Shown one piece after another: positions 8,856 to 17,954 of a stretch of DNA of 64,000 nt (position 1 is its first letter; every line of letters begins with the position of its first letter). A program made the position numbers and the translations under genes. The notes below the pieces were generated by a model. The model saw only the letters and a program-made list of their open reading frames with translations, was not told the DNA's origin and searched no databases. Source of the stretch: Clostridium punense (GTDB taxonomy: Bacteria; Bacillota; Clostridia; Clostridiales; Clostridiaceae); the NCBI RefSeq assembly GCF_017874425.1, contig NZ_JAGGLL010000006.1:91592-155591 (forward strand). The letters are read 5' to 3'.

Positions 8856-10877
8856 ATGAGAAACTTGTCCTTTAGTAAAAATAATATTTTACTGATGCTA
8901 TTTTCAATTCCTTTTTTCTTATTTATTGCTTTTTATATAAGCATGAGAAACTATTTCTTATTTCATACCTCTATAGAAATTGTTACCATTGTGATAGGTT
9001 TTAGTGCTATGGTAGCCTCAATTAAAACCCTCAATATGAGTAATAACAATTACTTTCACTTTCTAGGAATAACCTCTGGTTTTACCATGATTATTACCTT
9101 TGCCCATGTAATCACATATAAAGGTGCTGCTATACTTACAAATGATCCTAATATTCCTACACAACTTTATATTTTATATAAGTATTTTGATTGTATTTTT
9201 CTAGCAATATCATTTTATTTTATTAATAACAAAATGAATATTAAACTGGTAACTACATTAAGTCTTTCATTCATAGTACCCTTTTTATGGATTATCCTTT
9301 TTTCAAACCTTTTCCCTAAATGCTATAATGAGGGCATAGGATTAACTAGATTTAAAATTATTAGTGAATACCTGTTTTGTTTGTGCTATATAGTTATATT
9401 GTTCTTCCTTAAATTTAAAAAAACTACTATTTCAAAAGATAAAGTTAACTTAATTGCCTTATCAGTAATATTTAAATTAATAAGTAGTATATTCTTTTCT
9501 TTTTATATTGATGTATATGATATTTCAAACTTTATCGGCCATATATCTAATTTTATATCCTACTGTTTATTCTATAGTGTGTTGTTCAAAGGTGTAATGT
9601 TTGAACCCTACCAAAGTTTACTGAACAAGCTTACACTGAAGAGCAATGAACTAGAAATGCTGAATAAAAGTCTTATAGATGCAAAAATAAAAATAGAAAA
9701 AGAATATACCAACAATGAACGCCTAATTAACTTTCTTCCCGATGGAATACTAATTGTGGAAGATGGAAAAATAGTTTACTCTAATAAAAGATTTATGGAC
9801 ATGTTCAATCTATTAAATACTGATAAAATTTTAAATAAGAATATTTTTAGCATTGTAGCTTCCTCTTATCATTCTATTTTATCTAGTAGAATAAACGCCC
9901 TAGACAAGACTACTTTACTAACTCCAGTCATATATGAAATTGAGGTAAATAATAAAAAAATCTTTGCTGAGGTTTGTTCTTTATATACCAATAATAAATC
10001 TAAAGACCAATTAATTATGGCTATTAGAGATATTAGTGATAAGAAATCTGCTGAAGACATGAAGCTTAAGCTAATGGAAATTGAAAAATCTGAGGAACTT
10101 AAAAATGAGTTTTTTATCAATATATCTCATGAACTTAAAACCCCTATTAATGTGATTTATTCAGCCTTACAACTCCAAAGTATTTATAAGGGTGATGTAG
10201 AATCCATAGAGAAATATAATGATTTGATGAAAAAGAACTGCTTAAGACTAATAAGATTGTCTGATAATATGCTTGATATTACTAAAATTCAGTCTGGATT
10301 TTTAAAACCTAATTTACTGGTAGAAAACATAGTTCCTATTATAGAAAATGTATGCGTATCAGTAGTTGAGTACTTAAACTTTAAAAATCTAAGTTTAACC
10401 TTTGATACTGAGCATGAAGAATTATACTCGAAAATTGATAAAGCCTTAGTAGAAAGGATATTACTAAACCTTTTATCAAACGCAGTAAAATACGGTAAAG
10501 AAAATGGAAATATATTTGTTAATGTATATACTGAAGGCTTAGATACTATTGCTATATCTGTAAAAGATGATGGTATAGGTATGCAGCTAGAAGCCCAACA
10601 AAAGGTATTCTTAAGACTTCAAAAACTAGACAATTCCTTATCTAGAAATACAGAAGGTAGTGGTGTTGGATTATTCTTAGTTAAGTCCTTAACAGAAATT
10701 CAACAAGGTACTATTAATTTCTGGAGTAAATTTAATGAAGGTACTGAGTTTATTATTAGATTTTCACGAGTTCATGGTTATGAGGAAGTTTGTGCTACCA
10801 TTGAAGAAGAGCAAGACACTCCTTTAAAAGATACCATGGAAAAAGTAGCTATAGAATTTTCTGATATATACAACTAA
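8856..10877 (+). CDS. MASE3-type membrane sensor histidine kinase
   Basis: 673 residues. Seven membrane segments (about 10-235) form a MASE3-like sensor, with the diagnostic loop FLGITSGFTMIITFAHVITYKG. A coiled linker, a PAS domain (about 290-390) and a HisKA/HATPase_c core follow. The phospho-accepting His is about residue 425 (FFINISHELKTP), with N-box LLNLLSNAVKYG, G1 DDGIGM and G2 SGVGLFLVKSL. No response regulator is next to it, so it is an orphan kinase; in clostridia such orphans can feed Spo0A, but nothing here shows the partner. The ribosome binding site is GGTGGTGAG. It is monocistronic. Confidence 0.93.
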   Translation: MRNLSFSKNNILLMLFSIPFFLFIAFYISMRNYFLFHTSIEIVTIVIGFSAMVASIKTLNMSNNNYFHFLGITSGFTMIITFAHVITYKGAAILTNDPNIPTQLYILYKYFDCIFLAISFYFINNKMNIKLVTTLSLSFIVPFLWIILFSNLFPKCYNEGIGLTRFKIISEYLFCLCYIVILFFLKFKKTTISKDKVNLIALSVIFKLISSIFFSFYIDVYDISNFIGHISNFISYCLFYSVLFKGVMFEPYQSLLNKLTLKSNELEMLNKSLIDAKIKIEKEYTNNERLINFLPDGILIVEDGKIVYSNKRFMDMFNLLNTDKILNKNIFSIVASSYHSILSSRINALDKTTLLTPVIYEIEVNNKKIFAEVCSLYTNNKSKDQLIMAIRDISDKKSAEDMKLKLMEIEKSEELKNEFFINISHELKTPINVIYSALQLQSIYKGDVESIEKYNDLMKKNCLRLIRLSDNMLDITKIQSGFLKPNLLVENIVPIIENVCVSVVEYLNFKNLSLTFDTEHEELYSKIDKALVERILLNLLSNAVKYGKENGNIFVNVYTEGLDTIAISVKDDGIGMQLEAQQKVFLRLQKLDNSLSRNTEGSGVGLFLVKSLTEIQQGTINFWSKFNEGTEFIIRFSRVHGYEEVCATIEEEQDTPLKDTMEKVAIEFSDIYN

Positions 10878-11007
10878 CATAAAAACCTATTTGTTATAGT
10901 TGTAATTACCTGAACTAATGTTTATATAATTTTACAGCAGTAAAACTATACCTAATCATAGAAAAGTTACACTGCTAAAGATCAAAATTTATTAGTTTCA
11001 CATTAAT

Positions 11008-11046
11008 AAAGCCATGGAAATTAGCGAACTAATTATCCATGGCTTT
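11008..11046. terminator. Bidirectional terminator between the kinase gene and pepT
   Basis: Stem TAAAGCCATGGA and complement with A/T runs on both sides; serves the convergent genes. Confidence 0.75.
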
Positions 11047-11117
11047 GGTATTTTAGAACCTTTTGTATTATACAATAGTCCTATTTTCTTAGTATTTATT
11101 ACCCAACTTAGTTAGTA

Positions 11118-12338
11118 TTATTTATTTGTGTAAAGGTCTATAATTTTAACAACTAATTCTACTGCTTTTTCTATAGATTCTGTTGGTACGAATTCAAACT
11201 TACCATGGAAGTTATGTCCACCTGCAAATAAGTTTGGTGTTGGAAGACCCATGTAAGATAATCTAGCACCGTCAGTACCGCCTCTGATTGGAACTACCTT
11301 TGGAACTATATCTAATGCTTTCATTGCTTCTACTGCTGTATCAACAACATGCATTACTGGCTCAACCTTTTCTTTCATGTTATAGTAAGAATCTTTAACA
11401 GTAATTTCTACTGTTCCCTCACCATATTTTTTATTTAACTCTTCAGCAATTTTTATTATGTTTGCTTTTTTAGCTTCAAAACTGTCTTTGAAGAAATCTC
11501 TTATTATATAAGACATTTCAGTTCTTTCAACAGAACCTGAGAATCCATTTAACATATAGAAGCCTTCATAACCCTCAGTATGCTCTGGTCTTTCCTCTGC
11601 TGGTAACATGCTATTTAATTCCATTCCTATGAATTGAGAATTAATCATTTTATTTTTCGCAGAACCTGGATGTACGTTTCTTCCATTTACAACTATTTTA
11701 GCTGAAGCAGCATTGAAGTTTTCGTATTCGATTTCTCCAATTCCACCACCATCTAATGTATAAGCAAAATCTGCATTAAACTTTTCCACATCAAAATGAT
11801 CAGCGCCAGCACCTATTTCTTCATCTGGTGTGAAGCCAACTTTGATAGTTCCATGTTTTATTTCTGGATTGTTGATTAAATATTCCATAGAAGTGATAAT
11901 TTCAGCTATTCCAGCTTTATCATCTGCTCCTAAAAGACTGTTTCCATCAGTAGTTATTAAAGTTTTACCTATGTAATCCTTTAACTCTGGGAAATCTTTT
12001 GGAGAAAGTACTGTAGTTTCGTTTAACTTTATATCTCCACCGTCATAGTTTTCAACAAACTGTGGATTAACATTAGCACCTGAGTAATCTGGAGCTGTAT
12101 CCATATGTGCTATAAATCCTATAGTTGGTATGTTCTTATCTGTGTTTGCTGGTAATGTAGCCATTACATATCCATTTTCATCTATAGTAACGTCACTCAT
12201 TCCAATTTCTTTTAGTTCTTCTACTAATTTCTTAGCAAGCACCATTTGTCCTGGAGTACTTGGAGTTACACCAGTTTCTCCATCTGATTTAGTATCATAA
12301 GCTACATAGCTTAAAAATCTCTCAACAACTTTAGACAT
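11118..12338 (-). CDS. pepT: Peptidase T (tripeptide aminopeptidase)
   Basis: 406 residues, the expected PepT length. M20 metallopeptidase that removes the N-terminal residue from tripeptides in the cytoplasm. Zinc-site motifs are visible: [12 protein letters not shown] (about 79), the LLGADDKAG bridging Asp (about 140), [10 protein letters not shown] (catalytic Glu about 173) and [17 protein letters not shown]. The C-terminal [23 protein letters not shown] and the last His ([11 protein letters not shown]) are intact. The protein begins [16 protein letters not shown] as in other PepT proteins. Convergent with the histidine kinase and monocistronic. Confidence 0.97.
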   Translation of the reverse strand: MSKVVERFLSYVAYDTKSDGETGVTPSTPGQMVLAKKLVEELKEIGMSDVTIDENGYVMATLPANTDKNIPTIGFIAHMDTAPDYSGANVNPQFVENYDGGDIKLNETTVLSPKDFPELKDYIGKTLITTDGNSLLGADDKAGIAEIITSMEYLINNPEIKHGTIKVGFTPDEEIGAGADHFDVEKFNADFAYTLDGGGIGEIEYENFNAASAKIVVNGRNVHPGSAKNKMINSQFIGMELNSMLPAEERPEHTEGYEGFYMLNGFSGSVERTEMSYIIRDFFKDSFEAKKANIIKIAEELNKKYGEGTVEITVKDSYYNMKEKVEPVMHVVDTAVEAMKALDIVPKVVPIRGGTDGARLSYMGLPTPNLFAGGHNFHGKFEFVPTESIEKAVELVVKIIDLYTNK

Positions 12339-12781
12339 AATTATCCCTACCTTTACTTTAAAAATTTGTAATATCTAATAGTATTATACTACCTTTTGTA
12401 AACATTCTCAATTTTTTTGTAGAATTTAGTTAAACTAAATAATTCTATAGAATTGTGCTTATATCACATGAGTAGTATCTCCTTATCTCTTGCAAGTAAA
12501 TAATGGCTTTAATTATTTCACTATGGAGTAAAAATTCATCTTTTATCTACGATGCAGAGCATAGTTTCTTAAGGTGCTTTAGAGGCTATTATAATAAAAT
12601 ATAGCCTTTATAGCCCTAAAGGTTTAAAAATATAGCATGTAAAAAATCTTGTTATTATTGTGCTGAAAAGCCCATAAAAATATTACAATTAATTCATATA
12701 AATTATTAACATATGTATATTGATAATAAGATTTAATTGATATAATTTAAGTATAAGTATATTTTGATTGGAGGACTAAAA
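12339..12781. other. Divergent intergenic region pepT / thioredoxin-fold gene
   Basis: About 440 bp without a gene. It contains a structured segment at 12577-12621 (CTTTAGAGGCTAT pairing with ATAGCCCTAAAG, one bulge), which also holds a second ATAGCC copy able to pair with the same GGCTAT. A TATAAT at 12740-12745 is a possible -10 for the downstream gene. Confidence 0.5.
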
Positions 12782-13270
12782 ATGATAGATTTAACTAAAG
12801 GCCTAAGTTTTAATGAGTACCTAGAAAAACAGCACCAAAAATACGGAGATGTTCAGGATAAAGCTTATGATGAAACTTCTCTTTCTGAAATTACAAAAGA
12901 GGAAGTAAAGAAATTAGAAAAACCAGTCCATGCTGCAGTTTTCACTGAAGGCTTCTGCCCTGATTGCATTGTTACTATACCTTTTATTCAAAGAATGGCT
13001 GAAGAAAACCCAAATCTAAAGTTACATTTTATGCCTAGAACCGGCTTTGAAACCTTCCTTGAAGAAGCTGTTGGAGATGCTAGAATCCCAACTATTATAA
13101 CTTTTGACGAAAACATGAATCCAAAAGGAGCTTATGTTGAGACTCCTAAGGGTTTAAGAGATAAAATGGTTGGATTAAGTGGAGATGATAAAAAAGCTTT
13201 AGTTGTTGATTATAGAGCTGGTAAGTACAATAACTTAGTTGAGAAAGACCTTCTAGAAATAATTCTTTAG
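12782..13270 (+). CDS. Thioredoxin-family protein (Thioredoxin_9 type)
   Basis: 162 residues. A short N-terminal helical lead is followed by a thioredoxin fold with an active-site-like CPDC motif (FTEGFCPDCIVTIPFI, about residues 53-68) and a cis-Pro segment (DARIPTIITFDENM, about 105-118). The layout fits the Thioredoxin_9 family of small Firmicute proteins, probably a thiol oxidoreductase of unknown partner. It has no signal peptide, so it is cytoplasmic. The start is the ATG after TTGGAGGAC; an earlier in-frame TTG lies inside the ribosome binding site. Monocistronic. Confidence 0.85.
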   Translation: MIDLTKGLSFNEYLEKQHQKYGDVQDKAYDETSLSEITKEEVKKLEKPVHAAVFTEGFCPDCIVTIPFIQRMAEENPNLKLHFMPRTGFETFLEEAVGDARIPTIITFDENMNPKGAYVETPKGLRDKMVGLSGDDKKALVVDYRAGKYNNLVEKDLLEIIL

Positions 13271-13422
13271 TTATTGCTTCAAGGCTTATTTATACTAAGC
13301 TAAAGATAAAGCTTACTTTCTCACTCTTAATGGACTAAATAAGTACAGTTTAATTCATATTTTTGCTATACCTAGTAATCATTTAGAACATTAATTTGTC
13401 ACTAATAATTAATATAAGACAT

Positions 13423-13466
13423 AAAAATTCCGTTAAAATGCACTCTGCTATTAACGGAATTTTTTA
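13423..13466. terminator. Bidirectional terminator between the thioredoxin-fold gene and malic enzyme
   Basis: 14-bp stem AAAAATTCCGTTAA and complement, flanked by A and T runs on both sides, between convergent genes. Confidence 0.8.
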
Positions 13467-13527
13467 TTAGTATTTATTATTAAATATTACGTTTGCGCCA
13501 TTAATGATTTTGTGTCTAGGTAATAAT

Positions 13528-14700
13528 TTATATTCTAGCAACTCCAATTTCTCTTGCTATACGCATAACTTCTTTTGCAACTTCATCTGCAACCCTTTTA
13601 TCTAGCGCATTTGGAATTATATACTCTTCATTTAATTCTTCTCTAGTAATTAAATTAGCAATAGCTCTAGCAGCAGCTAATTTCATTTCTTCGTTTATTT
13701 CTTTAGATCTTACTGCTAATGCTCCTTTAAATATTCCTGGGAATACTAACACATTATTTATTTGATTTGCAAAATCTGATCTGCCTGTAGCTATTACTCT
13801 AGCTCCACCTCTTTTAGCTTCTTCTGGCATTATCTCTGGAGTTGGATTTGCCATAGCAAAGATTATTGCATCTTTATTCATGTTTTTTACATCCTCTGAA
13901 GTTAAAACTCCTGGTGCAGACACTCCGATAAATACATCTGCTCCCTTTATAACCTGAGATAAGCTGCCACTTTCCATACTACTATTAGTATCAACGGCAA
14001 TTTCTTGTTGAGCTGGATTTAACGCTTCAGCCCCTTTATAAATTGCTCCTTGTCTATCACACATTATAATATTCTTAGCTCCAGCATTTAAAAGTAGTTT
14101 ACAAACAGCAATACCTGCTGAACCAGCTCCGTTTATAATGATTTTCACTTTCTCTAAGCTCTTATTTACAACCTTAAGTGCATTATATAATCCTGCTAAT
14201 ACTACCACTGCTGTTCCATGTTGATCATCGTGGAAAACAGGTATATTTAGTTCTTCCTTTAATCTTTTCTCTATGTAGAAACATTCTGGAGCTTTAATGT
14301 CCTCTAAGTTTATTCCTCCAAATACAGGTGCCATTAGTTTTACTGTTTTAATTATTTCTTCTGGGTCTTCTGTATCTAAGCAAATTGGGAAGGCATCTAC
14401 CCCTCCAAACTCCTTAAATAAAAGTGCCTTTCCTTCCATTACTGGTATTCCAGCCTCAGCACCTATATTTCCAAGTCCTAGTACTGCTGTACCATTAGAA
14501 ACTATGGCTACAGTATTTCCTTTAATAGTATAGTCGTAAACCTTGTCCTTATCCTTTGCAATTTCAACACAAGGCTCTGCAACTCCAGGAGTATAAGCGA
14601 CGGAAAGATCCTCTCTAGTTTCAATCTTAATTTTTCCTACAACTTCAAGTTTTCCCTTTTTCTCTTTATGCATTTTTAATGCTTTATCACCATATGACAT
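13528..14700 (-). CDS. NAD(P)-dependent malic enzyme
   Basis: 390 residues, the short bacterial form (malate oxidative decarboxylation to pyruvate, CO2 and NAD(P)H). Visible motifs: the catalytic Tyr in LSVAYTPGVAEPC, the metal site in EDIKAPECF and HDDQHGTAVV, the general-base Lys in VMEGKALLFKEFGG and the nucleotide-binding INGAGSAGIAVCKLL. The start is the ATG 8 nt after AGGAAGG; a GTG 9 nt upstream overlaps that site. It sits 35 bp downstream of nth on the same strand, so the two may be cotranscribed, although the functions are unrelated. Confidence 0.95.
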   Translation of the reverse strand: MSYGDKALKMHKEKKGKLEVVGKIKIETREDLSVAYTPGVAEPCVEIAKDKDKVYDYTIKGNTVAIVSNGTAVLGLGNIGAEAGIPVMEGKALLFKEFGGVDAFPICLDTEDPEEIIKTVKLMAPVFGGINLEDIKAPECFYIEKRLKEELNIPVFHDDQHGTAVVVLAGLYNALKVVNKSLEKVKIIINGAGSAGIAVCKLLLNAGAKNIIMCDRQGAIYKGAEALNPAQQEIAVDTNSSMESGSLSQVIKGADVFIGVSAPGVLTSEDVKNMNKDAIIFAMANPTPEIMPEEAKRGGARVIATGRSDFANQINNVLVFPGIFKGALAVRSKEINEEMKLAAARAIANLITREELNEEYIIPNALDKRVADEVAKEVMRIAREIGVARI

Positions 14701-14735
14701 AGTTAACACCTTCCTAAAATAAATCTATTGAAATT

Positions 14736-15368
14736 TTATTGTTTCCCATTAAAATACTCACAGTGAGGAGCTAGCGGGCAAATATCACACTTTGGTTTTC
14801 TTGCATTACAAATCTTTCTTCCATGCCAAATAATATAATGATGGGCATCACTCCACATACTCTTTGGTATATTTTTCATAAGCTTTTCTTCTACTTCTTC
14901 TACATTTTTCCCCTTAGCAAGACCAATTCTATTTGAAAGCCTGAATACATGGGTATCCACCGCAATAGCAGGTACTCCAAAAGCATTAGAAAGCACTACA
15001 TTAGCAGTTTTTCTTCCTACTCCCGGAAGTTCTATAAGTTCTTCCATAGTTTGCGGAACCTGCCCATTATGTTTTTCCATAATCCCTCTGCAAGCACCTA
15101 AAATATTTTTACTTTTATTTTTATAAAAACCGCAACTCCTTATTTTTTCACCTAATTCTTCTTCTGACAAAGTTAAAAAAGCCTCTGGAGTATTGTACTC
15201 TTTATATAACTCTTTAGTCACCATATTAACTCTCTCGTCAGTGCACTGAGCAGATAAGATTGTAGATATTAAAAGTTCAAAGGGACTATTAAAGTCTAAG
15301 CCGCACTTTGCTCCTTTATAGGTTTCTTCTAATATGTTTAAAATTTCTTTTCTTTTTTCCTTATTCAT
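14736..15368 (-). CDS. nth: Endonuclease III
   Basis: 210 residues, full length. Bifunctional DNA glycosylase/AP lyase for oxidised pyrimidines in base excision repair. The helix-hairpin-helix LPGVGRKTANVV carries the catalytic Lys; the catalytic Asp is in AVDTHVFRLSNRIG. The C-terminal 4Fe-4S loop has the canonical C-x6-C-x2-C-x5-C spacing (CNARKPKCDICPLAPHC). The start has a GAGGTGAT site 5 nt upstream. A 68-bp repeat element (15400-15467) lies just 31 bp upstream, in the promoter or leader zone. Confidence 0.97.
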   Translation of the reverse strand: MNKEKRKEILNILEETYKGAKCGLDFNSPFELLISTILSAQCTDERVNMVTKELYKEYNTPEAFLTLSEEELGEKIRSCGFYKNKSKNILGACRGIMEKHNGQVPQTMEELIELPGVGRKTANVVLSNAFGVPAIAVDTHVFRLSNRIGLAKGKNVEEVEEKLMKNIPKSMWSDAHHYIIWHGRKICNARKPKCDICPLAPHCEYFNGKQ

Positions 15369-15399
15369 AAAATCACCTCATATCCAACACTTGTAATAA

Positions 15400-15467
15400 G
15401 GTATTTGAAAATAAATAAAAACTAAAATAATCAACTGTACTTACTTATTTACTTTTTTGAAAATGCC
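15400..15467 (+). repeat. Family 1 repeat, minimal 68-bp copy
   Basis: Left end GGTATTTGAAAATAAATAA and right end TTATTTACTTTTTTGAAAATGCC match the ends of the 158-193 bp copies at 15769, 29713 and 47853, but the interior is almost absent. It is flanked by TAA on both sides (15397-15399 and 15468-15470). Either an internal deletion derivative or a solo pair of ends. Confidence 0.75.
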
Positions 15468-15768
15468 TAACTACATGGAAGGGTATCTTCTTTATTATTA
15501 TAACAAAAGTAAAACTTAATTATAGACCTTAAGGAGGAAAATTTATTACTTGTTAACTTCTTATTTTCTTTTTAGTTAGTGGGCAAGTTCAATTTGTTTA
15601 AGGGCTTTAGAAGGAAACTTAATTACCTCTAAAGAGAATTTGAAAATTACCCTTCGAAAATGTTGTAAAAGTGATTCTAATCACAACATTTTTGCAATTT
15701 TATGTTATAATTTAATCATATTATTTTTTGTTGTAAAAACTTAATTTTCATTTTAAATTTGAAAATTA
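15468..15768. other. Non-coding stretch between two repeat copies
   Basis: No gene seen. A hairpin at about 15656-15690 (AAAATGTTGT / ACAACATTTT, with an inner GTGAT/ATCAC) is followed by TTTTTGC and may be a terminator or a leader structure for the chemotaxis gene. Confidence 0.4.
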
Positions 15769-15961
15769 GGCATCTGAAAATAAATAACAAGTCCAAGATG
15801 TGAAGGATATTTTGTGTTCACAAGCAAGCTTGTGCTCACAAGCAGGCTTGTGCAGACAAGAAAACAGGTTCCGCAGATAGTGGGGCTATCTAAGGGTTCT
15901 GTTGACGAAGTATATCACAAAATAGACGAGCAGATTGGCTTATTTATTTTTTGAAGATGCC
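15769..15961 (+). repeat. Family 1 repeat (MITE-like), full 193-bp copy
   Basis: Terminal inverted repeats GGCATCTGAAAATAAATAA (left) and TTATTTATTTTTTGAAGATGCC (right), flanked by TTA on the left and TAA on the right. The interior holds two tandem palindromes (CACAAGCAAGCTTGTG and CACAAGCAGGCTTGTG) and a nested hairpin centred on AGATAG-TGGGG-CTATCT. Closing arms ATTTTGTG and CACAAAAT can pair around the whole interior. No open reading frame. It ends about 20 bp before the chemotaxis receptor ATG, immediately ahead of its AAGGAG site. Confidence 0.85.
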
Positions 15962-15983
15962 TAAATTAAGGAGTAGATAAGCA

Positions 15984-16949
15984 ATGAATCTATTTAGTAA
16001 GAAAAAAAGTGAACCTACACAAGAAAAATCCGTAGAACTTGTTAATAACCCTACTACTACAGAAAACCCTAATATTAGCAATGATACCATTGAATTTTTA
16101 AAAGATATAAATAAGGATATAGAGAAAATCATTTCTCAGCACAATTCTGTTAATAGCGAACATGATGTTTTAGCGGAGTTAGCTTCAAAAATTGCAATGC
16201 AAATGAATAATATATCCCATTTAGCCAGTGATACCAATGCTTCTACTGAGTTATTACATAAGCAAAGCAAGAGTCTTATTAATATGACTACCGAAAATGT
16301 TGACAAGTCTAAAGAAGGTAAGAAAACTATTGAGGATATTGTTAGTATTATTATGTCTTTAGATAGTGAGGCTAAAAATACTTATACTAGCATAAACAAT
16401 CTTTGGGAGATGATTCAGCAAATTTCCCAGGTAGCCCAAATAATTGATGGAATTGCTTCTCAAACTAATATGCTAGCCTTAAATGCAGCTATTGAAGCTG
16501 CTCGTGCAGGTGAAGGCGGCCGTGGCTTTGCAGTGGTCGCTGAAGAGGTTAGAAAATTAGCTGAAATGACTTCTCAAAGTACAGGTGATATTACAAGCCT
16601 TACTAATAAAATTCAAGCTGAAGCTAAAACTGCACTAAATAGTGCTAATAAAAATACTGAAGTTATTTCCAAGGGAGTTACTGCCTCTAAAAATGCCCTT
16701 ATAAAAATCGATGATACTTTAGATTCCTTTGGTAAGGTGGAAAATCAGGTTAACGAAGTTATAAATATAATTTCTACTCAAAAATCTCATATAGAAAATA
16801 TTTTAACTAAAATAAGTGATATAGATAGGATTTTAAGAGAAACAAATAGCCAAATTGACCATCATATTACTGAGGCTAATGTAGTTGATAGAAAGCTAGA
16901 GGAAAGTGTTTCTAGCATTGCTAAGTTTATTACTGCTAAGGACATTTAG
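15984..16949 (+). CDS. Soluble methyl-accepting chemotaxis protein
   Basis: 321 residues without any membrane segment or recognisable sensor domain; a short charged N-terminus (1-50) leads directly into a coiled-coil MCP signalling domain. The hairpin tip that contacts CheA/CheW is intact ([22 protein letters not shown], about 164-185, continuing [15 protein letters not shown]). Putative role: cytoplasmic receptor or adaptor in the chemosensory array. The ribosome binding site TAAGGAG sits directly at the edge of a family 1 repeat, so the repeat forms most of the 5' untranslated region or the promoter. Monocistronic, convergent with the liv operon. Confidence 0.92.
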   Translation: MNLFSKKKSEPTQEKSVELVNNPTTTENPNISNDTIEFLKDINKDIEKIISQHNSVNSEHDVLAELASKIAMQMNNISHLASDTNASTELLHKQSKSLINMTTENVDKSKEGKKTIEDIVSIIMSLDSEAKNTYTSINNLWEMIQQISQVAQIIDGIASQTNMLALNAAIEAARAGEGGRGFAVVAEEVRKLAEMTSQSTGDITSLTNKIQAEAKTALNSANKNTEVISKGVTASKNALIKIDDTLDSFGKVENQVNEVINIISTQKSHIENILTKISDIDRILRETNSQIDHHITEANVVDRKLEESVSSIAKFITAKDI

Positions 16950-17137
16950 TTTCTTCCCTAACTTAGGATACTTCGCAACTGTAAAACCTGAAAATTATCT
17001 TAAGTAAAGTTATACTCTCTCTTAAATTATTAATGGATTTAAGCATCTATTTAATTTTAATTTAGAGACTAGCATTATGTTTTATACTATATTATGAGTT
17101 GAACAATCTATGCACAATATGAGTCCTAGATAATGTG

Positions 17138-17187
17138 AAAGCCATGAATAATAAGAAATTAGTTTTCTTATTATTCATGGCTCTTAC
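17138..17187. terminator. Terminator between the MCP gene and the liv operon
   Basis: 17-bp stem GCCATGAATAATAAGAA and complement, between convergent transcription units. Confidence 0.75.
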
Positions 17188-17231
17188 AATATTAAATTAA
17201 TGGATTTTTCTTTTCTAAATTTTTATAATTT

Positions 17232-17954
17232 TTACTTTGCTACACTCTCACCTAAATAAGCTTTCTTAATATCTTCGTTTTGTAAAAGAGATTTTCCACT
17301 TCCCTTAATAGTAATTTTTCCTGTTTCTAATACATACCCTCTATCTGCTATTTTTAAAGCTACGTTTGCATTTTGCTCAATTAAAAGAATTGTAACTCCC
17401 TTTTCCCGAATTTCTTTTATGATATTAAATATGTCTTTTACAATTAAAGGAGCTAATCCTAAAGATGGTTCATCCATCATTAGAAGTTTTGGATTAGACA
17501 TTAAGGCCCTCCCCACAGCTAACATTTGTTGTTCTCCTCCCGACAAAGTTCCTGCTAGCTGCCAGCTCCTTTCCTTAAGTCTTGGGAAAAGACTATAAAC
17601 CCACTGAATATCCTCTTCTATTTTCTTTGTATCCTTTCTAAAATAAGCACCTAGCTTTATATTCTCAAGTACAGTTAGGTTTGGAAAAACTCTCCTTCCC
17701 TCTGGAACTAAAGTTATGCCCTTAGTTACAATGTTCTGAGATTTTTGTCCTAAAATCTCTTGTCCCTCGTAGAATATGCTACCATTTTTAGACTTTACAA
17801 GTCCAACAACAGCTCTAAGTAAAGTACTCTTCCCAGCTCCATTAGCTCCTACTAAAGTTACTATTTCCCCTTTTTTAACTTCAATATCAACTCCCTTTAA
17901 GGCCTCAATTCCTCCATAGGATACAACTAAATCCTTTACTTTAAGCATCCTCAC
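17232..17954 (-). CDS. livF: Branched-chain amino acid ABC transporter ATP-binding protein LivF
   Basis: 240 residues. ABC ATPase with Walker A GANGAGKST, signature LSGGEQQMLAVGRAL and Walker B LLMMDEPSLGLAP. LivF is the second of the two ATPases that power uptake of leucine, isoleucine and valine. Its length and the short C-terminal ending distinguish it from LivG. It overlaps livG by 14 nt and is the last gene of the operon, followed by a hairpin terminator. Confidence 0.96.
   Translation of the reverse strand: MRMLKVKDLVVSYGGIEALKGVDIEVKKGEIVTLVGANGAGKSTLLRAVVGLVKSKNGSIFYEGQEILGQKSQNIVTKGITLVPEGRRVFPNLTVLENIKLGAYFRKDTKKIEEDIQWVYSLFPRLKERSWQLAGTLSGGEQQMLAVGRALMSNPKLLMMDEPSLGLAPLIVKDIFNIIKEIREKGVTILLIEQNANVALKIADRGYVLETGKITIKGSGKSLLQNEDIKKAYLGESVAK

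Noticed and set aside
15541..15768. Short peptide gene or toxin-antitoxin upstream of the chemotaxis gene
   Set aside because: No frame with a ribosome binding site longer than a few codons on either strand.
15830..15875. Tandem CACAAGC-type repeats as a tiny CRISPR
   Set aside because: Only two palindromic units with no spacers, no leader and no cas genes; they belong to the family 1 repeat and recur with it at 47853-48045.
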